Made by a program: the position numbers and the translations under genes. 64,000 nucleotides of DNA from Pseudoneurospora amorphoporcata. Its lineage: Eukaryota; Ascomycota; Sordariomycetes; Sordariales; Sordariaceae. The notes below the pieces were generated by a model. The model was not told where the DNA came from and did no database searches. It saw only the letters and a program-made list of their open reading frames with translations. The first letter of the stretch is position 1; each line of letters opens with the position of its first letter. Where the stretch lies: contig MU859152.1 in NCBI GenBank assembly GCA_033297205.1, positions 62,001-126,000 on the forward strand, in the 5' to 3' direction. Below are positions 11,198 through 22,168 of this stretch, one piece after another.

Positions 11198-14100
11198 CTA
11201 TATACTTGCACGCCTGGGCGCCATCGTTCTCCTCAACGCTTTCTTCGCCTCCGTCTCCTCTGCCAGAGGCAGGACACCCTGCTCCCTCAACTTCTGGAGG
11301 AACTCCTGGCCATATTTGTACCCGACCCCACAGATCTCGTCAAATTTGCCAAAGTCCAGCGTTCCATAGTCATCGATCGGAGGGCGCATGTAGATGCACC
11401 CGGGCATCGTCTTGGCCCTTTCCAGCTCACCGACACTCGACACGTACGCAAGGCGGGCCTGGATTTCTGCCAGCGTGGGCGGATTGGGTACCGATGAGAA
11501 TGGGTTCCAGCGGTTGAAGAATGCCCATACACCAGATAGAGAGTCGCCAAAGGCCTGCGGCGTGTTATCGTCAAGCGAGCCGACGTCAACCGCAAAGATG
11601 ACATCCGAACCGAGAGATTTCATGCGAGATACCGTCAGGTTGTCGATGTAACCGCCGTCCAAGAGCATGCTGCCTTCGTCGCACAGAGGTGGAAGTAGAC
11701 CCGCCAGGGACATGGACGCTCTGATGTAGCGCCATGCGTAACCACTGGTGTGGAACTCAACTCGGCTCTTGCTAATGTTGGTGGTGTTGCAGTAGTATTC
11801 CAGCCAGAAATCTTCGATCTGTGTTTTACCAAAAGTCTTGAAAATGCCACGGTTAAACTCGTGGCCGGTTGTGTAAGAGGCGGATGGGTATGTCAGATCG
11901 AAAGCGAACCTCCACATGCTTGCCATACGCCCAGCGAACTTCTTGGCTAGACCGAAGATGGGAACCACATCCGCATGCCTGGCGTACAACCCACCTATGA
12001 AGGCTCCGATTGATGTTCCTCCGACCATGTCAATGGGAATTCCGGCCTCTTCCATCGCTCTGATGATTCCGACGTGCGCAATGCCCCTGGCGCCACCACC
12101 ACCCAGGACGAGACCCACAGACTTGCCGCACAACCGCCTCGCCAACCGATGAAAGTCTCCCTTGAACGGAGCATCAGGGGAGTAAAAAGGAACGTGGCGA
12201 ACTTTTCGGGAGGTGTACTTTTGGATCTCTGCCTGCAAGATCTGAACCCGCTGCTTGAGGCTTGGCCCGAATCGTTTCGTTGGCTGATGGAGAGGCACAG
12301 TGTTGGGGGTATATGCCATTTGAACATGGAAGTGGCCTCCGTTGATCCACACCCGATTCTTCAGCCACTGCCTCGTCAAACCAGGGTTGGAGTAACGCTC
12401 TTGGTGAACGAGGACGAGAATCTTTCGGGCCGTTGACTTCATGCCAAGCATGAAGCGCTCATACTCTCCGATCTCAGGGGAGCTGTCCGCAAGGCCGACA
12501 AACAATAAGCAATCAGCTTGCGTGATGCATGTTTGGGTCCATGGCGTGTTGACGTTTGTGTCTATTATGAGTTAGTTTCGTTGACAAATGGTTACAATAA
12601 GCCGAAACGACCAGGTTGTTCTTACCAGCTACGTAGACAACCAGTCCAGATTTCTCTTCGAGATCGGCGAGGTACTGTGACAGCTTGAGCTTTCCCATCT
12701 TGTTGAATGCATGTTTCCCGAGGTGGTTCAGAATTGCTGCTTGGTTCAGGCAGGTTGCGCCGTTCGGAGGTCCAACTTGTGACAGTGCGTTCATTAACCT
12801 ATTGCCAAACTCGACGACAGGAACGCCCGCGGTGACAGGTAAGATTGCCACAGTCCTCAAATTTAAAGTCGAAGAGCTCTTGTAGTTTCGAACCACGTTA
12901 TCTTTGAGTCCCATGCGTGAAGGATCATTGATAAACGCTCTCATTCGCGCTGCGATGATCTTGGAAATCTTGATGGTAATGTTAGGGTGCTCCTGGGCTA
13001 AGCTGTTGAAGAGCGTGCGAGGAAATTTGACCAGTTCTGTTTCACGGATCGCGTGTAGAGTTCCGGTACGTGATGATTCTGTTAGCACTTCCAGCTCTCC
13101 GATGCTCTCTCCCTGACCGAATTCAGCTTTGACGTTCATTCCACCCTCTTTCTGGTCTTCAACCAGTCTTAATCTGCCATTGAGAACAACGTAGATAGCT
13201 TCGCTCTCGTCGCCTTCGCGGAACAATACCTGACCAGAGTTGACCTGCACCCACTCGAGAGCAAAGTCAATGTGCAGAAGCAGACGCGGCAATAACTCTG
13301 TGAGCCGCTTGGCCATGGTAAGCAGAACGATGGGATGACGATCAACAATCCTCTCGATAGAGGCGAGCGGGAGAAAGCCGACACAAACATCTGTTCTCGC
13401 AACAACATCGATAAACGATCTGTAGGAGGAAATGGTACCGACATATCCAGCAAGCCCACCCGGTTTGATCAGAGCCACGCTCCTTCTACCTTGTTTGCCT
13501 TTTTTCTGCTCAGCACCAAAGTTATTGTTCATATTCGGCTCTGGAAAGCGTGACGAGTTGGCCCCAAAGGCGTCGGCACCAGCTGCTGAGCCGTGGCCAT
13601 GGTCTACCTTGGTTGATGACTGGAGAAGGTCGTGGGATGAATCGTCGCCTGGAACGCAAATGTCCAGGAAACCATCAATAACATAATAGAGGCCAGGGTT
13701 CCTTTCCCCTTGTTCCACCAAGACAGAGCCCTTAGGAAAGAAGACGATCTCAACCTCGTCCTTTATATCGTGTGCTAGTAGTTGTGGATTGGGGACTGGT
13801 GACGACGAGTTAAATCCACCAGAGGTAACTGACTCCGTGTCGTTATCAAATGGGTCGAAGGCATCCATGAAGCCAAAAGCAGTATGACCTCGACCACCCC
13901 TCGAATGTCGCTGGTCCATAGGAACAAATCTTGGGGAGGCTTGCGTGGAATCCGGATTGACACTTCCGCTATCGGTCAGGCCAATGGCCCTGAACATGCA
14001 TTCAAGGACAGACTCCCTGAACAAGTCGTCTTCATCAAGGGCTTCTCTCGTGTCAAGGGAAACGTGTGCGTTTCGGGGAGTAGAGAAGGGACTGAGAATT

Positions 14101-15886
14101 CGCTGTGGCCGAGATGTGGCGTCTCGCGCTAGATCGAGCTGCGACGCCGCCGCAGACTTCAATTGTTGCGTATTCATAAGCAAATCGCCGGCGCTAGACA
14201 TGTCGGGTGATGGCTGTTGTTCTCGACGTGCTCCGAACGCAGGGGTCGCGGTGACAATGCTCTGCCGCCGTTTCGAATATGCCTGGAGCGCCACTTCCTT
14301 CCTAAGCGAAGCAGCCGAACGACGTCGGCGGGCAGCATGCGCATTGTGAAGAGCAATGCCCTTTTCGACCTCCTTCTCTCCAATTCTTTCCCTTTCCCGC
14401 TTGAACTTCTCCTTGAGTCTGTCCAAAGCGTCTCCTCTGAGATGGTTAGGAAGCTGCCGAACTGTACACTTCAACATGTTGCGCTCCATCTGTAGGACTT
14501 CACCGCTCAGACCGAGATAGTTGTAAGCAGTGGCAAGTGTAACTCTCTGAAACCTCGAGAGGATGACATGAACGATGTGCGCAGTCGCCTTCGGATATAT
14601 CTTGATCAGACGCCTGAAGGCGCTGGCGGGGATAATGGCTATTGTAGTGTCCACTGTCGCTCTTGCAATAATATCTGGATGTGCTGAAGTGGTATTGAGC
14701 CTCTTTGGTACTGGCCGGCGGGGTATAGCAGGACGAGCGTTCGCGAGAGAAAGTGATGATATCCTCGAAGATTCATGAGCTAGGGGAGACGATGTTAGAG
14801 ACTCAGCCGAAGCCAAACCAAATTGCATTTCGTGGTTGTCGGAAAATGGGGTACCTGGGATGGACGGGAGCGTATCGTTCGACTGCCGGAAGTTGGCGTT
14901 CATAGGGTAGCCAGGCATAGCGGTGCCAGCCGCGGAAGGCGTTGGGTTGGGCCCGTCGTTGTCATCGTCATCGGTGCCGTGCATTTGGATGTCTTCGGTG
15001 AAGAGCGACATGATAGAGAACAGTGATGACATGGGGGCGCCGTTTCGCACTTCAGTCAGAAGCTGGTAGCGCTGGCGACGCTGGGCAAAGCCCTCCTCAT
15101 CGTCGCTACTCGTCTCGAACGAAGGGCCACTGGCTGAGTATCGACCATCTCTGGCGGATTTGACAAATATCTCCACCATCCCGTCGACCACCAGACAGAA
15201 TCCTTGCTCTTCTTCGAGGTTTAGTGTTTCACCAGCGATCAGCTTCCTCGTCTGCATGCTGCGGGTCAGTTCATGAAAAACCGGCCTTTCCAGATAACCA
15301 AAGATCTTGATGGCACTGAGGAACTCGTCAAAATAGCTTGCTAGCCCGGACTTTACTCCTTCCTCCTGTGTTTCGGGGAACAGGTCGACGGCTGGCTCTT
15401 TGCGCTGGGGCTCAGGAGGAAGCCGCGAGTACATGTTCAAGTAGCGATACCTGACCACCCAGGTGACTCCTCCCATCATGAATAGCATTATAAGCACACT
15501 AAGCATGAAGTTAGATCCACCAGCCTCAAGTACGTGTCTACAATATGCGGCTGGCAGACGACTTACAGCGTAGTAGCGTTCATGGTCACGGTCAGACTAG
15601 TCGAAAAAATGTTGAACAAGAAGGTGGGTGTAGTGATGGTAGCCAGCTTGATGACAAAGTATAGCACACTCGAGATGAGGTGCAAGAGCCAGAGGGTGAT
15701 GGTGAACCATGATGTCGAGGTGTGTTCGGGAACCACATCGCTAGCTTTGACGACCGCGTCGCTGGCGAGGGCGACGACAGACGAGAGAGCTTCTGTAGGA
15801 TCGGCAAGGATCGCGGTCGCAGTCGTGGACGTTGTCTCGGAAAGCGCCGAGCTCATGGCGTTGCTGAAGTTGCTAAGAGACTCCAT
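11198..15886 (-). CDS. nte1: Lysophospholipase NTE1 (patatin domain, cyclic-nucleotide-binding-like domains)
   Basis: Three exons, 15886-15567, 15498-12626 and 12561-11198, give 1518 residues. Introns are 68 and 64 nt; the second joins VYVA to DTNVNTPWTQTC in frame. The N-terminus carries hydrophobic segments (about 60-130) for ER membrane anchoring. Cyclic-nucleotide-binding-like domains follow, recognisable by GSVLVEQGERNPGLYYVIDG and VLFREGDESEAIYVV. The C-terminal patatin domain has the oxyanion loop GGGGARG, the nucleophile motif GTSIG (Ser near 1248) and DGG (Asp near 1366), so the Ser-Asp dyad is intact. The family deacylates phosphatidylcholine and lysophosphatidylcholine to glycerophosphocholine at the ER. 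It is divergently arranged with eIF2 alpha. Confidence 0.96.
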
Positions 15887-17020
15887 TTTCAGAAGCCTAA
15901 AGAACCAAGCAAGCCAAGAGTTACCGGGTTGGTTCGTGTCGGTCGTGTCCGGGATAGAAGCAAGAAGTTTGTGCTTGTTATGAACTCGTCGGCGTCGTCT
16001 TCGTCGCCCGAGGTGTAGTAGGTGTCACGGTGTTGTCGCGTCGTCGTTGTGGGAATAGTGGAGGATGGTGTCGATCAAGGTAATGAACCCCAAAGGTACC
16101 GTCGCAACCTGAGCAAGGTGTGTTGTCCCCTCCCCGATGCTTGTTGTTGAAACCCAACTCTTACTACCTTGTCTGCGGTATCGTCGCGCCGTTCTTTGTC
16201 ATGTCGGTTTAAGTGTTGTCACCCGGGACGGAGACCGTCAAGAAACCTAGGGAAATGGGTGAGATTCTCCAAGTAGAGACATCAGCGTAGGAAGCCGGGA
16301 GCTGATCGGCCCTCGTTATGCGAAACCAAGTTCAAATCTCCAAGTCCCGTCGTTGGTTGACATGCAAGGTTCAGTGGTCGAAGCTCCCTAGCTCGACGAT
16401 TGTCCAAGGAAGATTCCAGGCTTGTCAGTGATTGACCCCACTGCCGGTTGACGATTGACGTCGTTGCTCCTGCTTTTAGAGTTGGCGCTCGGCACAGTGG
16501 GGTTCGGAAGGGCAGGTGGGGTAACCGAGAGGTACCTGCCGTGCCACTGTCATCCCAAGTTCCCAACCGCGAAAAAAGATGGAGCCGCGTCTTGCCGTCA
16601 CGGTCAGAACGTGAAATTCACCCCGCAATCCCGCGCACCAGCCACAGCCCACTTTCGTTCACCCCCCGGTGCCCCGCCACTTTCGCAGTTTGGCTGCACG
16701 TAATTTTTGGTCGGTACCCGAAAAATACTGCGGCGCATCTGGCTGACTCTCGAGTCCTTTGAGCCTTTCTGGACCCTCTTTGAGAACCCGCCGCCGCAAC
16801 CAGAACTGAACTTCCAGAGGACCTTTCCCAGCTGTGGCCACTTGCAGCGAACTTGGTCAATTTTCTTTCTCGGTCATCAACCCCTCCAGACCACTATCCA
16901 CTCGATTATTTCGCCCATTGTTGCGAACCTCGTCGCCGACATCACCCTCCCCCTTTCAACACCAACAACACCACTTATTTCCCCGTTGCCCCGCCCCGGG
17001 AAAAGGCACCAGTCGCCAAG
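15887..17020. other. Shared divergent promoter region of nte1 and eIF2 alpha
   Basis: About 1.1 kb separates the two start codons. The eIF2 alpha side has a C-rich leader (about 16940-17015). No coding feature is supported. Confidence 0.5.
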
Positions 17021-18165
17021 ATGTCTCTCTCAAACTGCCGTTTCTACGAGGAGAAGTATCCTGAAATCGACTCCTTCGTTATGGTCAACGTTAAGCAAGT
17101 ACGATACACTGGGGTCCTGGTGGTGCGCATGCGCATGTGAATGCGTCAGAGCTGACCCCCATATTAGATCGCCGATATGGGCGCCTACGTCAAGCTTCTC
17201 GAGTATGACAACATCGACGGCATGATCCTGCTCTCTGAGCTTTCCAGAAGACGTATCCGTTCCATCCAGAAGTTGATCCGTGTCGGTCGCAACGAGGTCG
17301 TCGTTGTTCTCCGTGTCGACAAGGAGAAGGGTTATATCGATTTGTCCAAGCGCCGTGTCTCCCCCGAGGATATCGTTCGTTGCGAGGAGCGTTACAACAA
17401 GAGCAAGATTGTCCACTCGATTATGCGCCACGTCGCCGAGAAGACTTTGGTCCCCATCGAGCAGCTCTACGAGACGATAGGATGGCCCCTCAACAAGAAA
17501 TACGGCCACTCGCTCGATGCTTTCAAGCTTTCGATCACGTACGTCGCCCCGAGGAACAGGCACACAGTGGTGGGATGAATGGCGGTTTGGACAGGATGCT
17601 GACATGGATGTGAAGCAACCCCGACGTCTGGAACGAGATCCAGTTCCCCACCGAGGCGGTCGCCGAGGAGCTCAAGACCTACATCAGCAAGCGTTTGACT
17701 CCCCAGCCTACCAAGGTCCGTGCCGATGTTGAAGTTACTTGCTTCGGTTACGAGGGTATCGATGCTATCAAGACCGCTCTCCGCACTGCGGAGGCTCGCA
17801 ACACTGAGGAGACCCAGGTCAAGTGCAGACTTGTGTCCCCCCCTCTTTATGTGTAAGTCATTGCAAGAAAGGGTCTCACAATTTCGAAGGAAGAGTGGCA
17901 GCTAATAACGCCATACAGCCTTACCAACACCTGCTTGGACAAGAACGCCGGTATTGCCCGCCTTCAGGAGGCCATTCAAGACATGAAGACCAGCATCGAG
18001 GCTGCTGGTGGCCACCTTGTGGTGAAGATGGAGCCCAAGGCTGTCACCGAGTCCGATGATGCTGAGCTCCAGGCTCTCATGGAGAAGCGTGAGCGCGAGA
18101 ATGCCGAGGTCAGCGGCGACGAGAGCGTCAGCGAGTCTGACGATAATATCCCCGAGACCGTCTAA
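17021..18165 (+). CDS. sui2: Translation initiation factor eIF2 alpha subunit
   Basis: Four exons, 17021-17098, 17168-17538, 17616-17852 and 17919-18165, give 310 residues. The N-terminal S1 RNA-binding domain (about 15-90) is followed by the helical and alpha/beta domains and an acidic C-terminal tail ending SVSESDDNIPETV. The regulatory phosphorylation site is intact: the serine in LLSELSRRRIRS is residue 52 counting Met (Ser51 in the usual numbering), the target of Gcn2/CPC-3-type kinases. KGYIDLSKRRV is the conserved S1 motif. The protein is part of the eIF2-GTP-initiator tRNA ternary complex in the cytosol. Each intron keeps the frame with short canonical sites. Confidence 0.97.
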
Positions 18166-18711
18166 GGCGCTTCTTTGTTTTGCTGCTACCATTTCTGAAC
18201 GGGGCTATTTTGCAAGCTCATTGGGAATACTCGACACTATTTGAGGAAAGGTTTAGGGATGCATGTATGCAGATTTTGCGACACAGGGCTGGCGTCTAGG
18301 GGATACAAAAGTCCTTCAGGTGGTAGAGGAATCAACCGAAAGATTGCAACGACCGCATGCCTAATGAATGTGAGCGCGGGGCGAGGATTAATGAACAAAG
18401 ACTTATAACGACCGTCATGTTTTGGATGCACTGTGTATTTTAAATGTAGGTTAGTCACTCGAGGATATGCAGCTACCGGGGCCGATAAAGCGATCTCCTT
18501 ATCGCTGGCTGCCCAGACTTTTGGCTGCAATTATCGTCTCCTCCATATTAACGTCACAGGCTCCGTACTGCTTCCCTGAGCCCGTTGAGGCACACACACT
18601 CCCTCATATCACAGCAGCATTGGAATTCACAGCAGCATTGGAATTCACAGCAACGAGTTGCAAAATATTGAAAAGTTTCGGTAGCTCGACAACTCACCTG
18701 GTCAGATAGCG
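18166..18711. other. Intergenic region between eIF2 alpha and imp2
   Basis: This holds the eIF2 alpha 3' flank and the imp2 promoter. An 18-bp direct repeat just upstream of imp2 is listed separately. No gene is seen. Confidence 0.45.
18610..18654. repeat. 18-bp tandem direct repeat in the imp2 5' region
   Basis: The unit CACAGCAGCATTGGAATT occurs at 18610-18627 and 18628-18645, followed by a partial third copy (CACAGCAAC). It lies about 60-100 bp before the imp2 start codon. Confidence 0.9.
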
Positions 18712-19353
18712 ATGGCGGCGCGATGGGGATCACGGATTCGGAACGGATTCCTCGGCCAGTTCTCACTCTACCTCTTCCGCTACGCAACATGGATCCCTCC
18801 ATTGGTGGTCTTCAACGGTTGGGTTGCTGAGATCACACAAATCAACGGGCCATCCATGTACCCTTACTTCAATCCGCACTACAATGAGTCAACACGCCGG
18901 GACATTGTGCTGGTCTCCAAGTGGTACCCGGACCGGAACCTCAAGCGCGGCATGATTGTGACCTTTAGGTGAGACCCAAATCTCATCCTACAGCATCTGG
19001 CGCCGCGTTCGGACACCAGTTGGGAACGGGATCCTGAGGACTAACTGTAACCCAGAAACCCACTGAATCCAAAGGGAAAGGTCGTAAAAAGAGTAGTCGG
19101 AATAGCAGGCGATGTGGTCCGTACAAAGGCGCCTTATCCGCATGAATACGTCCAGGTTCCAGAAGGGCACATTTGGGTGGAGGGAGACGGCGACAAGACC
19201 AAGGACAGTAACTACTACGGCCCGATATCAGCGTGCTTGGTTACCGGCTGTGTCACGCATATCCTGTCGCCGTGGGATCGGTTTGGACGAGTAAAGTGGT
19301 GGGAGCATAACTTGCGACCGGGTATCAAGAAGGCGCGCTATGTGCTAGAGTGA
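18712..19353 (+). CDS. imp2: Mitochondrial inner membrane protease subunit 2 (signal peptidase I family)
   Basis: Two exons, 18712-18968 and 19056-19353 (87-nt intron, GTGAGA...CCCAG, CTAAC branch), give 184 residues. A hydrophobic segment around 25-42 anchors the protein. The catalytic Ser is in NGPSMYPYF (residue 48) and the general-base Lys in VKRVVGIAGD (residue 97), followed by the GPISACLVTG box of S26 peptidases. Together with Imp1 it removes sorting signals from proteins delivered to the intermembrane space. RRDIVLVSKW and a tryptophan-containing tail fit Imp2 better than Imp1. Confidence 0.93.
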
Positions 19354-19948
19354 GCCATTCTTTTGAGAAGGCCTGCAGTGCCGTGTTTGCGTGAATGGGA
19401 CCACGTTCACACATGCTGCTTTCTTGGCTGCACCCGCAGTTCCTCTGGGTTCGACGATGGGACATGTTGCTTGTCGTTACTAACAAAAGTGGGAAAGACG
19501 ACGGCGGCAAAGGAGCAACGGAGGAAACAGGATCAGTTTGACTGCCAGACCGCAGGCCTCTGTTTGTTTACTATCTCAGGGGGTGCCGGTTGACTGCTGT
19601 ACGGAATATTCGAGGGGTCCGAATGTTACGTGCGGGTTAAGGAAACGCACGAGCCACATCAAACCGCTGCAAGAACCCTGCAACGGTGCGCCCGAAAAAA
19701 AAAGGTTGCGGTGCTTTCGCAGGATAAGCCAACCTGAGTCTTGGCATTCCCAAAGGCGCAAAGGCGGCCTCGAAATTTATCAAGAAACTTGGATCTTCTC
19801 GCATCCATATCTCAGCTACCCCATGAAGCTTGCGCGCCATTGCCCGCCGCGGTTCTACAAACGACTTGGGGGTTCGCCATTAAACATCGCTGCCCGCACC
19901 TAAGGCGGCGGAACTCCCTCGCCCTCCCTTTCTCCTCCCAAAAGGGCG
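19354..19948. other. Intergenic region upstream of the mitochondrial carrier gene
   Basis: No gene is supported. The region holds the imp2 3' flank and the carrier promoter, with open frames lacking family features. Confidence 0.45.
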
Positions 19949-21394
19949 ATGGTGCTTGGCTTCGAGGCAGCCAGTACGCACCACCCTCTCCAGCTGCACC
20001 CTACCACCGCTTCCACTTCCACATCCACCATTGCGCCGTCGTCGTCACCGTCTTCGCTGTCGCCCACGGCCGTCGCCGACCATGGACTTACACATCAGCA
20101 GGGCTTTGGGATTATCACCGAAAAGGACTCGCTGCGTAACATGACTCCTGACGATGGAGATCTGGAAAGGCGCCCGCCTATTCTGCAAGTATGTCATAAC
20201 TCTCTTCTTGCGCGCCATCACGATCGCCCATCCTCAAACTGTCGCTGACCACCATACACCACGGTAGTGCATGCTTGCAGGCGGCTTAGGAGGGACAAGT
20301 GGCGACATGCTCATGCACTCGCTTGACACGGTAAAAACTCGACAACAAGGCGATCCGCACATTCCGCCGAGATATACCTCGCTGGGCTCATCATACTACA
20401 CTATCTTCCGACAAGAAGGCATCCGACGGGGCTTGTACGGCGGCTGGCTCCCGGCTCTCTTGGGATCGTTCCCCGGAACTGTCTTGTTCTTCGGCACCTA
20501 CGAATACAGCAAGCGGCACATGCTAGACTATGGCGTCCAGTCCCATCTCGCCTACCTGCTCAGCGGTAAGTCGAAGGAGGAAATTTGGCAGACAAGGGTT
20601 AAACATAATGACATGAGTTGCGGTTAGGGTTCCTCGGCGACTTTGCCGCGTCTTTCGTCTACGTGCCCTCGGAGGTTCTCAAGACCCGCCTTCAACTTCA
20701 AGGCCGCTATAATAACCCCTACTTTGCCTCTGGATACAACTACAAGGGCATGACCGATGCCGCCAGGACCATCGTTCGCAGAGAGGGATTTTCGGCCCTC
20801 TTCCACGGATACAAAGCGACTCTTTACCGCGACATGCCCTTCTCCGCCCTGCAGTTCATGTTCTACGAGCAGGCTCAAAGCTGGGCGCACAACTGGGTGG
20901 GAAGCCGCGACATTGGGTGGCAGCTGGAACTGTTGACGGGTGCTGCGGCGGGAGGTCTTGCTGGTTCTATTACGTGCCCACTCGATGTCGTCAAGACCAG
21001 ACTTCAGACCCAGGTCGTTCCGGAACCCACAATAGCATCGCCGATCGGCTCCGGCTCAGCGACAACACAAGGGTCCGCGAAGGACGGAACCATCAAAACA
21101 TCCGGCACCACCGAGAGTTCAACACAAAAGCTCCAGAAAAGACTAATATCGACATCGTCACCATCAACCCACACGCCGCGACCGGGAGCCATTACCCTGG
21201 ACACGTCTTCGGTATTCACAGGGTTGAGGATGATTTACCAGACAGAAGGCATTGCCGGATGGTTCAGAGGCGTCGGACCCCGTGCAGTCTGGACCAGCAT
21301 CCAAAGCGGCTGCATGCTGTTTTTGTACCAGGCGATTCTGCGTCAGTTGGAGACTCATATGCCCGGGGAACAGGAACGTTCAGAGGTGGCTTAA
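19949..21394 (+). CDS. Mitochondrial carrier family protein (Mme1/SAM-carrier-like)
   Basis: Three exons, 19949-20188, 20268-20565 and 20628-21394, give 434 residues. The three carrier repeats are visible, with signatures HSLDTVKTRQ, VPSEVLKTRLQ and CPLDVVKTRLQ; the first has Ser where Pro is usual. A low-complexity Ser/Thr/Pro N-terminus of about 60 residues precedes the first repeat, and a Ser/Thr-rich insertion of about 60 residues sits inside repeat three. The first repeat resembles yeast Mme1 (magnesium exporter) and S-adenosylmethionine carriers, but the substrate is not certain. The protein spans the inner mitochondrial membrane with six helices. The start is the first in-frame ATG; a later one at 20142 would give a shorter N-terminus. 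Confidence 0.88.
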
Positions 21395-22168
21395 ATGCTA
21401 CGTCTCTGTTTAGCGCAAGATGAAGCGTTATTGTATACCGATATCTAGAGATGTTGGTTGTATTCTATCCGCGCATGAAAGATGGCGGCAAGGGGAAAAA
21501 AATATGAGGCGTTTATGGGATGGACGGATTGATGGATAGAGAAGCACAAAGCGTTTGTATGAGTATAAGCGATATAGACATAGAGACCCGAGCCTCTTTA
21601 CGTTGGGAACATTGGAATACTCTGCTCAGGTCCTTGGGGTGTTTACGTTGGGTTAAGCTGTACACATGAGAGACGGATCATGTTGAAACACTCATGGGTT
21701 GCCCTAATCTGAAACAGAATGATGTCGCATTCAGATGCTCATTCATCCGTACTCCCGGAAAGCGGATGGAGGCTCTGCGGGCGCCGTTGAGATTTAGATG
21801 CGATTCCGCCAAGCCAGTCCAACACGGCATTGAGGGACGCCGGGCGTACCAAGATGCTGGACCCACCCGGCTAGCGGGGTGCTGCAGTGCAACAGTGCCC
21901 ACTCCTAGCGGGCTCAAGCGTTCGGGTCTCGCTTCCACTTGACCTTCAGTGCTTGTTTCCCGCGGCGCGGCGCGGATCGATTTTTGAACATTTTTGAGCT
22001 CATCCCACTCAAGCTTCGGAGCTCACGACAAGCCTCGGCCGTCGACCACCTACCTCTCTACCTCAGCACCCGGGCCCTTCCCCGACGGCCACCACCCACG
22101 CGACTCGAACGGGGTACTTCCGACCATGATCTGACGAACGAGATGGAACACGGAAACCACTTGCGGCC
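21395..22168. other. Intergenic region upstream of the PPR-like gene
   Basis: No gene is supported. Near 22098 there is a GACTCGAAC stretch that looks like a reversed tRNA B box, but no cloverleaf forms. Confidence 0.45.

Noticed and set aside
22092..22150. Reversed B-box-like GACTCGAAC in the PPR gene leader
   Set aside because: The flanking bases do not form a T stem, so no cloverleaf is possible.
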